DNA of 64,000 bases from Aphanomyces cochlioides (taxonomy: Eukaryota; Oomycota; Saprolegniomycetes; Saprolegniales; Verrucalvaceae). The stretch is taken from the NCBI GenBank assembly GCA_019828595.1, contig JAHQRK010000003.1, positions 2,418,001 to 2,482,000 of the forward strand, given 5' to 3'. The translations under genes were made by a program, and so were the position numbers. The notes under the pieces are model-generated. The model did not search any database and was not told the DNA's origin. It worked only from the letters and a program-made list of their open reading frames with translations. Every line of letters begins with the position of its first letter. The stretch's first letter is position 1. Positions 11,033 through 21,778 of the stretch are shown in pieces.

Positions 11033-12481
11033 CTAGAGTTCAATCACACGAGGCACAGCCTTATCAAACGACTTCAGAACAACTTCCTCTGTCAAAGAAT
11101 TCCAGGCCTTGATCGTTCTTTTGTTCATCATCATGCGCTTTTCGCTGGCTGTGGTGACAGGCTTTTCTCTCAACCACAGCGATCGCAGTTTTGCCTTCAA
11201 CGGCCCCATCACTCCAACATCAAGAGGCTGGCAAACACTGGTCGAGTTTGGGGGCAAACACTCTAAGCTAGCACACAAATCGAAGCAAACTGTCTCAACA
11301 GAGACTTGACTAACATGAGACGATAAGTTGTCAACGAGAATCACGGATGGAGATTCAGGAACCAGTTCTTGTTTCAATAGTTCTTGTAAGTAGATTTGCC
11401 ACACACGATGATCCATCCAAGCTTCCTCTTGAACAGCATACACATGGCCAGGAGGATATGATGAAACTTCGTCAATTTCAATTCTTCCTCCAGGCTTGCC
11501 ATTTACAATAAAAAGAATCGGCAGCTTCTTCCCTAGAAAAAAGTCAGAGAGAATTCAATGCATGCATACCATCAGCTCTAATGGTCAAGACAGCAGTCAA
11601 TCGGTCGGAATGCTTCTCGGACTTGTCCACCTTTGATGATCTTCCAACTTCAGCCCATATGCGACGTGGCGGCATATCATAATAGACACCAGTTTCGTCC
11701 ACATTCAGGATCTCAGATGGATGGTAGTCAGCATATTTTTCCCAGAACTGTTCAGCAAAATTTGCTTGAATAGCTTCGAGCTCTTGCTGTCGCATCCGAG
11801 AAACACAGGAAACACGTTGGGAAAATCCATGACGATGAGCAAAACGCTGGCAAAGGTGAAGCAATGCGTTGTAACCATGTAAGTCAGACATTTTGTTTGC
11901 CAAATATGCGTCGAGCCATGTGGGGTGATGCGTTTTGATCCATGTCACCATGCGGACGTCAGGATATGCTCTTCCCGTCGCACATCCTTTATGAAGGTCA
12001 ACAGTTCACTACCAAATGGCACCATCTCCTGCTGTCCTTGCCCACCGAGTGTTCTTCTCTTCCCTGAGATTCGTGTTTGCAAGTAAATTGATTTCTTCTT
12101 GAGCAATCCCATGAATGTTCCTCGTGGTACTCGTTGCTCCAAGCAAAATCGTTTGATGTTTGGTTGTAACATGGTGTCAAACAGCTCGATCAAGCGAATT
12201 CGATCTCGAAGGAAGTAGTGACGAGTAATTCGGGAGGCCAGTAATGGGGGTCGTCGGCTAGTAGTGGTGACTAGTATCTTCTGATTCTCGTCATTGATGG
12301 TCTCTTCAGTAACATATTGGGTAGCACAGGCAACAGAACAGCAGGCGGCGGCGTCATGGGGCGGCTCAATTCGCAAAGAATTGAAGTATTCATTTGAGCA
12401 TAAGTGGTGCGAGACAGCACCACACATTAAACATGAACGTTCTTGCTCAGGTGAAGGGCATAGTTCAAATTCGCACAGCAT
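11033..12481 (-). pseudogene. Pogo-like transposase with N-terminal zinc finger, frameshifted
   Basis: Three minus-strand segments form one transposase. The first (12481-11945) starts with a Cys/His-rich finger (CLMCGAVSHHLC then CCSVAC), followed by a helical DNA-binding region. The second contains ILNVDETGVYYD, the first catalytic Asp of DDE_1 (pogo/Tigger) transposases. The third contains VILVDNLSSH and PPNSTSVCQPLDVGVM, the second and third Asp blocks. Segments two and three are joined by a 37-nt GT..AG intron at 11533-11569 that keeps the frame. Segments one and two are offset by one base near 11951, where a single missing base breaks the frame; no intron fits there. It may be a recent pseudogene or a sequencing indel. 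No terminal repeats were found. Confidence 0.82.
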
Positions 12482-12648
12482 GATTAAAGGTTAAGTGAGC
12501 TACATCGATCTCTATTGCTTCAGTTTGAATTCGAGCGGACATGGCGCGATGTAATCGACATCATTACAAGTGACCAATCAAATGTCACTATTTTGGGCCA
12601 TTTAGCAACCAATCACAGGGTAAATCCCAGAATTCAAGGTATCGGAGC

Positions 12649-12756
12649 TGTGGGACTCCGGAGGTCTCGTCAGGTCCGAGACTTATCCGGATGAAACCCA
12701 AGTTATTTTAAGTCCAGAGTGAAAATATCTTGGGTATTGCTCCTTCAGGTCCCACA
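12649..12756. repeat. Nested foldback repeat
   Basis: Outer arms TGTGGGAC (12649-12656) and GTCCCACA (12749-12756) enclose inner arms ACCCAAG (12696-12702) and CTTGGGT (12729-12735). The whole 108 bp could fold as one imperfect hairpin, like a very small MITE. No clear target duplication was seen. The rest of 12482-13493 shows no convincing gene on either strand apart from the short repeat at 13266. Confidence 0.45.
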
Positions 12757-13265
12757 CCACTGATAGGCTAAAATATAACTTACATTTCCACCCACTGGAG
12801 GCATATCAAGATAAAAGCACACTTCATGACAATAGAATTCATGAACAATCAAGCAATAAGCTACACTAGAGCTGCAAATGAAATTAAAACGAGCAAAATC
12901 GTAGGAATACAGCTCAAATCTATAACCTAACAACGCAATAGAGCATACATATGCACGCAACCTAGATAGTGTGGCTTTTGTTCTCGCAGCAAGGGCAAGA
13001 CCAAAGTCCATCGACAGCGGAAATTAACCTCCATATGCCATACTATAATAGTATTGAAAAATGAACATGTATTCTGGTTTTATTCATAAATTTCGCAGTG
13101 TATGGATGCTTAGTTCATGTTGTCATTCCTCTTGAAATGGAAAATATAACCAATGAAATTTCTCCAACTTCATATTTTCTAATCAATAATTATATTCTTT
13201 GTACAACCAATCAAATCTTTTCAAGTGCTATAAATGGATATTCCTCAAAATATAAGTTCTTGTAT

Positions 13266-13309
13266 AGGACCCAGGTCAGGACCCAGATCAGGACCCAGAT
13301 CAGGACCCA
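13266..13309. repeat. 12-bp tandem repeat, about 3.7 copies
   Basis: AGGACCCAGRTC is repeated at 13266, 13278 and 13290, with a partial copy at 13302-13309. It lies about 190 bp upstream of the Myb/SANT-like gene and could be near the end of the Harbinger element, but no matching inverted copy was found on the other side. Confidence 0.7.
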
Positions 13310-13493
13310 CTGTAAAGTCCACCAAACACTGTGTTTTCGACCTGAGTTTACCCGCTTTCATCCTGTGAATGAAAATCAGGTGTACAATTCAGACAAACAC
13401 ATGGGTGCAAAGTGGATGACAGGACGAAACTACTTGGGCGACAGAAATAGAACCTGAAGGAGTTTCGTCTTGTATTTTAGAAAATCATCTGGG

Positions 13494-14189
13494 ATGGAGA
13501 CTCCTCGGGACCAACCTCACGCCTTCGTCGACTCGACTCATCTAAGCACGCTCTTATCGGTGTACAATGTCGAATTCCCAAAGTATTGCAAGGATAGAAA
13601 GAAATCAGTCTCCCAGCTTATCCCCAAAAAGGTGTGGGCACCCATGTATGAGGCATACAAGAAAGAATTTCCAAGCTCAACGTTTGAAGCTGAAAGTTTA
13701 AAAGAAGCTTGTCGACAAACTCTTAGAGAATTGAACACTGGCACTTCCAATGCCACGAACTCCAACTCTGCCGAGATCCAACCAGGAGATTTGCTTGCCA
13801 GTCTCAAACTCACAAATGCACACCAACGACGATGTGTCCTTGTCAAGAGAAAGGCAACTGCCGATGACTTAAAGTCGCCAAGTGCTAAGACAACTCATTC
13901 TGAGACTCTTGAAATTGCATCCTCGCCAAATAATGAAGAAGCCGATACCAAACGCCCATGTACTTCAGGCGGTCGACATGTTACCAAAGCCGATGCTATG
14001 ACCAAGCAGGCTCAATCAATTGTCTCAATTGCTGAAACACTGAAGCAATCGCGTGGTTATATGAATGACTACTTTGCAGAGAAAGGAAAACAAGCCAAGA
14101 TATCCAATTTAAAACAAGCGCACGCAATAGGCACCATTGACGACGCTACACTAAAGAAGCGCGTCAACGAGCTACTAGGTATCGAGTAG
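13494..14189 (+). CDS. Harbinger-associated Myb/SANT-like protein
   Basis: A 231-residue protein. The first ATG is at 13494; the frame is open slightly upstream but without ATG. Residues about 10-70 form a helical, Trp- and Tyr-containing domain (KKVWAPMYEAYKKEF) resembling the Myb/SANT-like DNA-binding partner encoded by PIF/Harbinger transposons. The middle is Ser/Thr-rich and low in structure, and the C-terminal 60 residues are helical and end in VNELLGIE. It faces the Harbinger transposase at 14249 tail to tail, 60 bp apart, the usual two-gene layout. In these elements the Myb-like protein helps the transposase bind the ends and enter the nucleus. Family assignment rests on context and weak domain likeness. 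The frame is intact although the partner is broken. Confidence 0.65.
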   Translation: METPRDQPHAFVDSTHLSTLLSVYNVEFPKYCKDRKKSVSQLIPKKVWAPMYEAYKKEFPSSTFEAESLKEACRQTLRELNTGTSNATNSNSAEIQPGDLLASLKLTNAHQRRCVLVKRKATADDLKSPSAKTTHSETLEIASSPNNEEADTKRPCTSGGRHVTKADAMTKQAQSIVSIAETLKQSRGYMNDYFAEKGKQAKISNLKQAHAIGTIDDATLKKRVNELLGIE

Positions 14190-14248
14190 ATAGAATCAAA
14201 GATCTAATACATGTTGTATTTCAATCAAATCATTCAATTGCATTCCTC

Positions 14249-15383
14249 TTAAAAGTCTCCTTCCCATCCTATTTCATTTTCGTTGTCGACTTGTCCACAT
14301 CTCTCTGAATTGAAATCGAGACGACGACGCTGAAGAAAGTTTGTCAAGCAGCACGCAGCGTAAAAGAATTGTTAGTACTTGTCCTTTGTGAGGTCGAAAC
14401 ACTTCATCAATCGTTTCCATTTTCGTTTGAGACCACCTATGCCCCATTCAACCTTGATTCTGTAGCGAGCATGCATTAAATTGAACGCGTTAACCACCGG
14501 AGGGGCATTTGGTGTTTGCATTTCTTGTCTTCCGAAGTGTCTCATAATATATTGTTCTTCTCCAACATATCCCGGATCTCCTAGTAGGTATTCAAAGTAA
14601 TTATCCGTGATAGTAAAGTGTTGCCTCCAATTTTGATGGAAGTCGGACTTGTCGAAGACAATTTACATCATGCGTTGAGCCTGGATAGCCACCATCCACA
14701 TAAATGAAAAGGCCATTGTGGTCGACAATCACAGTATTGTTGACACAATGAATGCTTTTTCTGCCATTGTACCATCGTCGTTGATTTATGTCATCAAATG
14801 GACGTCGAATTTTCACCAAGGTTCCATCAATCAGACCAATACAACCATGAAACTCACGTATAACATTTCCAAGAGCTAAACGTTCTTGTGCTGTGGGCCA
14901 ACGTATTTCGTTTGATATGGCATCGTTAATGCACGAGGCAACACAAGGTCGTCGCACAATGCTGATTTTGAATAATTCAAATGGAAGCAGTCCAAGGAGT
15001 GTTATCGTGTTTCAAGTATAATACAAAGTTCAGCACACGTTGTTCTGGGGTGAGCTTGTTTGGTCGACCACTTCGAATTGCAATAGCACCACTTCGTCTA
15101 GCATTGGAGGCAATCAATGGACAGACTAAGCGACAAAGATCCTCAAACTCGGCAACTTTAAAGTTTGTATTTGTTGCAAACAAAGATGGAATTGATAGTA
15201 TCGGGGTCAAAAGGTCCCTCACTCCTTCGTTTGAATTCACAGTTGATTGACTCTCAATGTTGAACTCGTTGCCTGAGAACAATAGTGTAGTATTCGATGC
15301 CATTGACACAACTCGCTTATCACCATGGCTTGTTCATCGACAACATTGATGATATCGATGTCGCTGTCGCTTGAATCATCCAT
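14249..15383 (-). pseudogene. PIF/Harbinger transposase (HARBI1-like), multiply broken
   Basis: Pieces in order: a probable N-terminus from an ATG at 15383 (MDDSSDSD), then 15309-14977, a frameshift near 14985, and a middle piece with GLIDGTLVKIRRP and VDGGYPGSTHDVN, the first two catalytic Asp blocks of the DDE_4 nuclease. Another frameshift near 14648 leads to LLGDPGYVGEE and VEWGIGGLKRKWKR, holding the conserved Glu region. An in-frame TAA at 14372 is followed by more recognisable sequence (LTNFLQRRRLDF, then GWEGDF) to a stop at 14249. There are therefore at least two frameshifts, probably a third near 15310, and one nonsense codon. It cannot make transposase. The element's terminal repeats were not located. 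Confidence 0.85.
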
Positions 15384-15836
15384 ATGCGTTCAAAGGCAAG
15401 GCGAAGTCGTCTCGTGTTTGGCGACTTTTCGAATGCTCACAAAACTGGATATGAAACCATACGGGATGTTACATATCATTGAAACTCCCAGTTTAATAAC
15501 GAATCTCTTTAATATCCACTAGAATATTTGATTGACGGGATTTCATTGTGATATGATTGGATAATATGTAAACGCTAATTCAAATTTCCCCACTTTTGAA
15601 AAATTAAATAAATATCTGATGTACTATTGTCTTTTTCACCCAAATTTGTATTTTTTACCAAAATCGAATTCTATTCCAAGTCAAGTATAAATGGAAAGTA
15701 TGGCAAATTAATTACACGTGTATCTGGGTGTGTTTTGCGTGAATTAGGTAAATACTCGATTCTGATTGGCTGAGAGATTTGCAGATCGATTTGAAAATTC
15801 GGACCCCCCTCACAATATCGAATGAAATTGACAATA

Positions 15837-15866
15837 CTGTGTCGAGTTTTTCCGGCGTTATCTGTA
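15837..15866 (-). repeat. 30-bp inverted repeat, right copy
   Basis: Exact reverse complement of 10522-10551. On the minus strand it lies within a 91-codon open frame (15946-15671) that I do not regard as a gene. The stretch 15384-15976 otherwise holds AT-rich sequence and no recognisable gene. Confidence 0.8.
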
Positions 15867-15976
15867 GAAGAGTAGACAAGATGTGTTTTCAGTTGAAAAT
15901 CAAGGACTTTGTCAAACACTTCCAAGCAACAATCTAGCCATCTCATTCAGTTGTCAAGTTGCTATTGAATCACAAA

Positions 15977-17347
15977 TCACGTTAAATCAAAGTCGTCATC
16001 TGCATAATCGTTCGCATGGCCCCAGTGGGCATCATCAAAATCGTTATGATATTGGCATTTTGCTTGAGAGGCCTTGTCATCACAAATCTCATGCGATTCT
16101 TCTTCAAAATCATTTCCGTATTCACGCTCTGCACTCTTATGAATGTCGTACTCTTCTTCGTGCTGAGACCCCTTGTAATGGTCATCTGTATAATCTTCTG
16201 ATGATTCAATGCCGTTATGCATTGAGGGCTCAAATGACTTGACCACAGTGCATGTTGGTAAAATGTCTATCTCGCTAGCTCCCTTGGGCGAGTCAATTTC
16301 GACTTTCATGCCTTCGTTTGTGCTGGAATTGCTGCAAATCCAATCTGTTATGTCTGATTGCTTTGAGCAGTTAGTGTCAGGGTCGTCGTGACTTATATGT
16401 TGTGTTTGAATCTCTTGCACTTCGGGGCACTGGGTAGTCAAATTTTCTTGCCCGATGGCATATTGAGAACACAGTTGTGAAGAATCTCCATCAATTTTGA
16501 GGCACTCATTCGACAAAATTTCTTGTCCGTTGGTATTGTGAAGACAGTAGTTTGAAGCATCTCTGCCAATCATAACGCCATCGATGGAGGTAATATCATT
16601 ATGATCACCGAATGGTTCCAAGCCGTACCTGTCAATAGCAACACCATCCATTGCGACAACAGCATGAGCGCTTCCAGACGTTGTTGCAGATAATGAAGGT
16701 TGCTCTGACGGAGGATCATACACCAATTGTAGTGCATCTTTTGTAGTAAGATCAAGGTGACTGTCATGACCGCTACTTGATTGCAACGTGTCCACACACT
16801 CAATTGCGCACTTAGCACTTTCGCCTTCGAGAGAACAAGTTCCGGATTGTGCTACATCTCCACCGAGCGTGCACAGGCTCAGATAGTCCATTTCAGACGA
16901 TCGATCTGGCGATTGTATTCCACATTCTTGTTTGAACACTGGCAGTTGGCTACGTGAGACTGCTTCTTCAGGAGATGCCATTCCCTTGCTGCTCAACAAA
17001 CTTTCACTCGATAAAGTTGCCGACATATCACGTCCCAGGACCAATGGATGACCCTCATTCCGTACTTCTAGATGCTTGGCTTTGTCATATGAAATGATTT
17101 CGTCATGGAGAAGCTGAGGAATCTTAAGGCCGATCTCTGGAAACGATGAACCGTAAAGATTCTCTTGATGGGAACTCGTCGTGGTTATGCAAACGTGAGA
17201 GTCGTCGACATTTTCTAATTGCTCATCGCGATGGTGTTTATGATACGTTTGTCTACTTGTGATGTCGATGAAAACTTTGCTTGATGGTCGTTTTCGTCTT
17301 CGCAAAGTTGCTTTCTCTGCACTCTTTGGCTTGGTGTATTTAATCAT
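15977..17347 (-). CDS. Acidic low-complexity protein, possibly ciliary
   Basis: A single-exon frame of 456 residues from an ATG at 17347. The first 30 residues are strongly basic (RRRKRP), the long middle is Ser/Thr/His-rich without a domain I recognise, and the last 80 are very acidic with repeated motifs YGNDFEEE, YHNDFDD and YADDDFD. Y-x-(D/N)-D-F motifs recur in many ciliary and centrosomal proteins, so with the CFAP97-like gene just upstream (stop at 17397, 49 bp between) a flagellar role is possible but unproven. It could instead be a further exon of that upstream gene, though I see no splice that joins them in frame. Confidence 0.6.
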   Translation of the reverse strand: MIKYTKPKSAEKATLRRRKRPSSKVFIDITSRQTYHKHHRDEQLENVDDSHVCITTTSSHQENLYGSSFPEIGLKIPQLLHDEIISYDKAKHLEVRNEGHPLVLGRDMSATLSSESLLSSKGMASPEEAVSRSQLPVFKQECGIQSPDRSSEMDYLSLCTLGGDVAQSGTCSLEGESAKCAIECVDTLQSSSGHDSHLDLTTKDALQLVYDPPSEQPSLSATTSGSAHAVVAMDGVAIDRYGLEPFGDHNDITSIDGVMIGRDASNYCLHNTNGQEILSNECLKIDGDSSQLCSQYAIGQENLTTQCPEVQEIQTQHISHDDPDTNCSKQSDITDWICSNSSTNEGMKVEIDSPKGASEIDILPTCTVVKSFEPSMHNGIESSEDYTDDHYKGSQHEEEYDIHKSAEREYGNDFEEESHEICDDKASQAKCQYHNDFDDAHWGHANDYADDDFDLT

Positions 17348-17396
17348 AATCTCTTGTTCAATATTGATGGCTTCATCGACTTTATGCTCGTTGCTT

Positions 17397-17916
17397 TTAA
17401 CAAATGTGCGTAAATTCTAAGGTAGATTGAGGCGCCATACGAAATAAACGTGTATCGCGTACCCAACGCTTGCCCTTTTTTGTACCATTCAGTTTCATTG
17501 TGGACTTGGCGGATTGCAAGCGCTTCAGTAATGCCTTGTCTAGATGAATAAAGTATCAAAGTCGCACATCTTACTTGATTTTCCAGCCATATTTTCTGCT
17601 GTTGACGTTTTCTTTGGACGTCATGCAAGCTCCTTTTAACTACACAGTTGGTGGTTTGTTCATTTACCGACGACAAGGCAATCGATGCGATTCTTTCGAG
17701 CAGGCGTCTGTTTTCGATCTCTATTGCATCCAAACGCTCTTCTTTAATTTGGTTCTTCTTTGAAGCACTTGGTTTCTTTGTTGTCTTTGGTGTGGATGTA
17801 TCTATTGCTGACTGTACAGAATGCAGTTGTCTCACGTGCCTCTCCAGATGCTTGGACACTTCGCGGTTCCAGACTGCTTCATTGGCGTGTGGTTGGGCCT
17901 TTCTTGCTCGATCCAT
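17397..17916 (-). CDS. CFAP97-like (Hemingway family) flagellar protein
   Basis: Two exons, 17916-17575 and 17534-17397, separated by a 40-nt GT..AG intron, give 159 residues, close to the short CFAP97D members. After a basic N-terminus (VWNREVSKHLERH) come two copies of the family's hallmark pattern, IENRRLLERI and, across the splice, WLENQALLKRLQ, in a basic helical region. The choice of the acceptor at 17534 is fixed by frame; the nearer AG gives a premature stop. CFAP97 proteins act in sperm-type flagellum assembly in animals; here the natural place would be the zoospore flagellum. It diverges from the gene at 18013 with only 96 bp between starts, probably a shared promoter. Confidence 0.75.
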
Positions 17917-18012
17917 ATTACTTTAGCGGTAATTGTTTGAAACCGATGAAACCGATTAGCTTGTTTTGTTCAAGGATATGGAAACTGTCGAATACATTAG
18001 TGCTCAGAGACC

Positions 18013-19162
18013 ATGGAGTATAGTGATCAAGCTTCGCTCGAAGTTGTCAGAGGCATCAAAGCTCGAGAAAAATGGAAAGAAGAGTTGCTTAAGGCCCCCT
18101 CTAAGTCAAGATATTGCGTTGAGTACTCTATCCAGCGTGAAGACTTATTTCTCCTGTATAAAGTGGCAACTGAGGACGTAATTCGAGCTATTGTTGAGTG
18201 GCGTTCGATTTCGAAGAGACAATTCCAACCCTTCCCACACAACCAAGAACCTAATTATTTGCTGTCTATCGTATCAGATTTGGAAGCTGATACAGAGAAC
18301 TTCGAGATGGTCAATCAATCCTTGCTCTTGAAGATGAATGTCAAAACCATAAGAAGAAATCCTTTGCTTTTAGAATTAAATATGGACGAGATGATGTTGA
18401 ATAATCGAAACCCAGAGACGAAAGCGGAAGAAGCCTGCTGGGTTTTGCTGTTTGAAGAAGGGCTATACGGGCGAGCTCCTCGAAATACGAGCCAGTGGAC
18501 GCGACTAAGTTATTTAAGTAAATTTGAAAAGGTAAAGAGAACGCCAACACGGAAGTTGTACGAGCGAGAGTTAGAGGCAAAAAAACAATTACGGTGAGTT
18601 CTCACTTGTTTATTACTGGTATAAACTTCTTTGCAGTCTCATGAAAACACACCTGAAACAAGAAATTGATTTCCTGGACCGCCTAAAATATTTTCGACAT
18701 GACGTCGAACAAGAGGTATTAATTAAATACGGCATGACTAGCTTATGATCTTAGAAATCATGGATTCTACATAATATCGAAAGTGATTGCGAGAGAGACT
18801 TCACCGCTAGGTACATCTGCCACATTTGACCCTATTTGACAGCTTAAAAGACAGTTTTGTAATAAAACACGAGAAACAGCATTGAGGACGTGCGAGAAAT
18901 ACTTAATTGTTTTGCATGAGTCAGTTCAAGTGGCAAATAACAACATCTATTCTTACAACAATGAAATTGATCAGCTCTGTTTGCTTCAAGACGCTTTAAA
19001 AGATCAAAAGGTAAACTAGATTACATAAGCATCTCGTATTCCTGCCAGAAAAACCGTAGAGATGTCAGTATGCAATCAAAAACATTGCCCATTCTAGAGA
19101 GTATAAAATTCGACGATGCGCGTCGACAGAGGTCTTATTCTTCAAGCATTTGCTCGTCTTAG
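18013..19162 (+). CDS. Coiled-coil protein, five exons
   Basis: Exons 18013-18593, 18637-18715, 18755-18810, 18851-19010 and 19049-19162 are joined by introns of 43, 39, 40 and 38 nt and give 329 residues. Frame forces each splice; at the third intron only the acceptor at 18850 avoids a stop. The protein is charged, with helical stretches in the second half (YERELEAKKQLR, LKQEIDFLDRLKY, NNEIDQLCLLQDALKDQK) that suggest a coiled coil. No family was recognised. Its promoter region is shared with the CFAP97-like gene, hinting at a flagellar or basal-body role. The last exon overlaps an open frame upstream of the next gene, but that frame's likely ATG is 62 bp further on. Confidence 0.7.
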
Positions 19163-19223
19163 TGTGTGTAGATTCAATCCTCTGAAGCATTTACGGAAAA
19201 CAAAAAACTTAACTCAGAAAGTC

Positions 19224-21422
19224 ATGTCCAAAAACACGAAAAAATATTTGTCGACTGGCGGTGCTTCCTCCCAGAATAATTTGGGTCATATTCAAGTTTC
19301 AGAGCCTTTAGATACGAGAGACTATCCAGAAACAAAGATTGAACAGTATGACACCCTGCAAGTGAGCAATTCTGGTTCTCAGTCTCAGGCATTGTACCAA
19401 CTGATTCCAACAAGTCCAAAGCAGAAACGCTTTTTTGAATTGTTATTGGTGCCACGCTGCATTGTTTTCATTCAGCCAAGCAATCGCGAATGCTATGTTG
19501 CAATTTACGCGAAGGATGCCAAGGGATATATTCCAGCTGGATTACTCTTTCGCATTATCAACTGGGATGCAATAAGCCCATTGGTGCTAAGAATATCAAA
19601 TAAGGACTATGACGCACTGGGCTATGGAAGGTCTCAAGAAGGATTCGAACATTTTTGTCAGAGGTTGTGCGTCACGTACGATGTTCGAAAGCGTCGTTTT
19701 GTGCTTGTGTGGTCTGGTACAACATGCCCACGCCCTCTTCGTCCTCGTGAAGACGATGAATCTTTACTTGCTATTCATAAAGAAGGTCTTCGAAGTAATG
19801 ATTACGCCGTAGTGTCAATATTTTTGGGAAGGCATGATTTATTCTTCCATTCCATCGTTGCAAATATGAAGAGCAATTTCATTGAAGAGCATTCATTTGC
19901 AATTGAAAAGAATATTATTGACCATATTATTTTTACTGTGTCATCTCAAGGATTTATTTTGGACTGGAAACACAATTACTTCTCCAAGCGCCATGCTCTG
20001 AGCTCAGCATTGCGAAACACAGAACTTGGTACCCCAATTTACACCTTGGACATTGATGCTGTGCCCTCTGATTATCACGTCGAAGTATACGACATCAAAC
20101 AACACTTTGTATTACAATGCAGTCCACCCAGTAGCTCTCAAAAGTCAACCTACATTTTATCCAAGATGGAAGTTGATCCTTTTGAAATTATTTTATCGTC
20201 AAATGAACTACAAGTTTTGTTCAGACAACTAAGATTTGTCGGAGACTACCCACTCATTCTTAGCCATTCATGGATTCATAGCCTTCAAAAGTATGTTCGC
20301 TTATTTTGTATATGTCGTTTTGGAGTGCACCAACGCGGAATTTATTATCTTATCAGTGTTCATTTGGGCCACAAAAAAGTTGAATTTCGAAGTGGAATTC
20401 GTGTGATGGCCTTGCAGATTGGAAATTCAGTACATGTTGGGACATTGGGAATTTCCATGTCACAGTGGCTACGATGCCCTCATGCAATGGCAACAGTCAT
20501 TAAAAAAAAAGGCAACGATTGCAATTTATGTACCAAATTTGATGCTCCTTGTCAAACTAACCGGGTTTGCAATTGTTGCCTTGAACGCATGTGCAATGTT
20601 CTGCATGATGGCTTCTTCAAAACAATGTGCTATCATGAACCTTTGCCCATTCTAGTATGCATAAGCGCATACAACGAAGTGAACGTGGTGGCGAAGTTTA
20701 ATTTCCAAATTTCCAGCCTACTCGATTGTGGAGAGCAGCTCAAAGGAATAGAAAGTTTTCGAACCGTGAATATCAATGGAATTTCATCCATAAAAGTTAT
20801 ATTTAATGCCAACGTCGGACTCACGCTCAAAACTTTGGAAGAATTTCTTCTTGACGTCGATTGGGATGGCATGGCTGTGATTGTTATTCCCAAACAAACA
20901 TTTGACTGCAATAATTTTGACCATAAGCTTGCCGACGCTGATCTAATTGAAAGATTGATTGCTATCGAGGAAGAATTCCTTTCAATAGCACAATGCACCC
21001 CAATTGAAGTGGCCTGTTGTCACTTAGAAAACTATTTAATCAGCGAAGCTCTTTTAATGGAAGCCACTCTACTTTGCTGCAAGACAAAACAGGTGTCAAT
21101 GGGGAGGAAAGGACCGAGTTCAATTACCGGAGTATCTACTTGGAAGCATGCTTGTTCATTCATGCAAGATCCGCAGTCTTTTCTGGAATCAATGCAGGTT
21201 GATGTCGATTGGCTTTGTCTTCCTTCGGAACTAGAGAGCCTTTTCAACGAATTTCTGCTGCATCCCGAATGGAAAATAACCTCGGGCATGAAGGAACCCT
21301 TTCAAGCTCTGTACAGGTGGCTCAACACTGCGATGCAGTTTCTGCATGTTGTAAGGCAAAGGAAAGGTTTGATCGCTAATGAAGCGGCGCATATTAGTAA
21401 GTGGAAGCTGTTACTTGTTTAA
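19224..21422 (+). CDS. Hypothetical protein, 732 aa, with cysteine cluster
   Basis: One exon. The frame is open from 19116, but the ATG at 19224 (MSKNTKK) is preferred because the earlier part overlaps the preceding gene's last exon. No family was recognised. A cysteine/histidine-rich patch at about residues 418-456 (CPHAMA, CNLC, CQTNRVCNCC, MC) could bind zinc; WLRCPHAMA loosely resembles the end of a SWIM finger, but the first Cys pair of that motif is absent. Flanking parts look like mixed alpha/beta globular sequence, with no signal peptide or membrane segment. It follows the coiled-coil gene in tandem by 61 bp. The next 356 bp, to the pogo element, are AT-rich with nothing recognised. 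Confidence 0.65.
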   Translation: MSKNTKKYLSTGGASSQNNLGHIQVSEPLDTRDYPETKIEQYDTLQVSNSGSQSQALYQLIPTSPKQKRFFELLLVPRCIVFIQPSNRECYVAIYAKDAKGYIPAGLLFRIINWDAISPLVLRISNKDYDALGYGRSQEGFEHFCQRLCVTYDVRKRRFVLVWSGTTCPRPLRPREDDESLLAIHKEGLRSNDYAVVSIFLGRHDLFFHSIVANMKSNFIEEHSFAIEKNIIDHIIFTVSSQGFILDWKHNYFSKRHALSSALRNTELGTPIYTLDIDAVPSDYHVEVYDIKQHFVLQCSPPSSSQKSTYILSKMEVDPFEIILSSNELQVLFRQLRFVGDYPLILSHSWIHSLQKYVRLFCICRFGVHQRGIYYLISVHLGHKKVEFRSGIRVMALQIGNSVHVGTLGISMSQWLRCPHAMATVIKKKGNDCNLCTKFDAPCQTNRVCNCCLERMCNVLHDGFFKTMCYHEPLPILVCISAYNEVNVVAKFNFQISSLLDCGEQLKGIESFRTVNINGISSIKVIFNANVGLTLKTLEEFLLDVDWDGMAVIVIPKQTFDCNNFDHKLADADLIERLIAIEEEFLSIAQCTPIEVACCHLENYLISEALLMEATLLCCKTKQVSMGRKGPSSITGVSTWKHACSFMQDPQSFLESMQVDVDWLCLPSELESLFNEFLLHPEWKITSGMKEPFQALYRWLNTAMQFLHVVRQRKGLIANEAAHISKWKLLLV

Positions 21423-21778
21423 AGCGCGAATCATGTATACTCAACTAACACTGCTAAATCTATGTGATGATTTTACGAATAAATATTCGTATGATAAAGT
21501 AAAACTGGGACTTGATAACACTATACGTATACGTAGTATCAATCTTGACTCTCTATGGATATTACTAGTAGTAGTCAATACAGTAGCCCCAGTTTCGCCT
21601 CCCACTCCAAACTTATATCCTGTATAATATTATTTTGCTTGGCTTATTTATTTATATTGTCTTTTCGATTCAAATTTCTAATCGCTTTGTGTGTGTTTGT
21701 CGTGTATTTTAGCATTACTAAATACACTTTAGTAGCTATTATTTAGCATTCCGATGTGTGAACTACACCTATGGTATA

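Noticed and set aside
12745..13011. 88-codon minus-strand frame
   Set aside because: No domain, no splice context, and it overlaps a foldback repeat.
17344..17534. Unspliced C-terminus of the CFAP97-like protein (190-codon frame)
   Set aside because: It reads through a good 40-nt intron; splicing restores the family motif.
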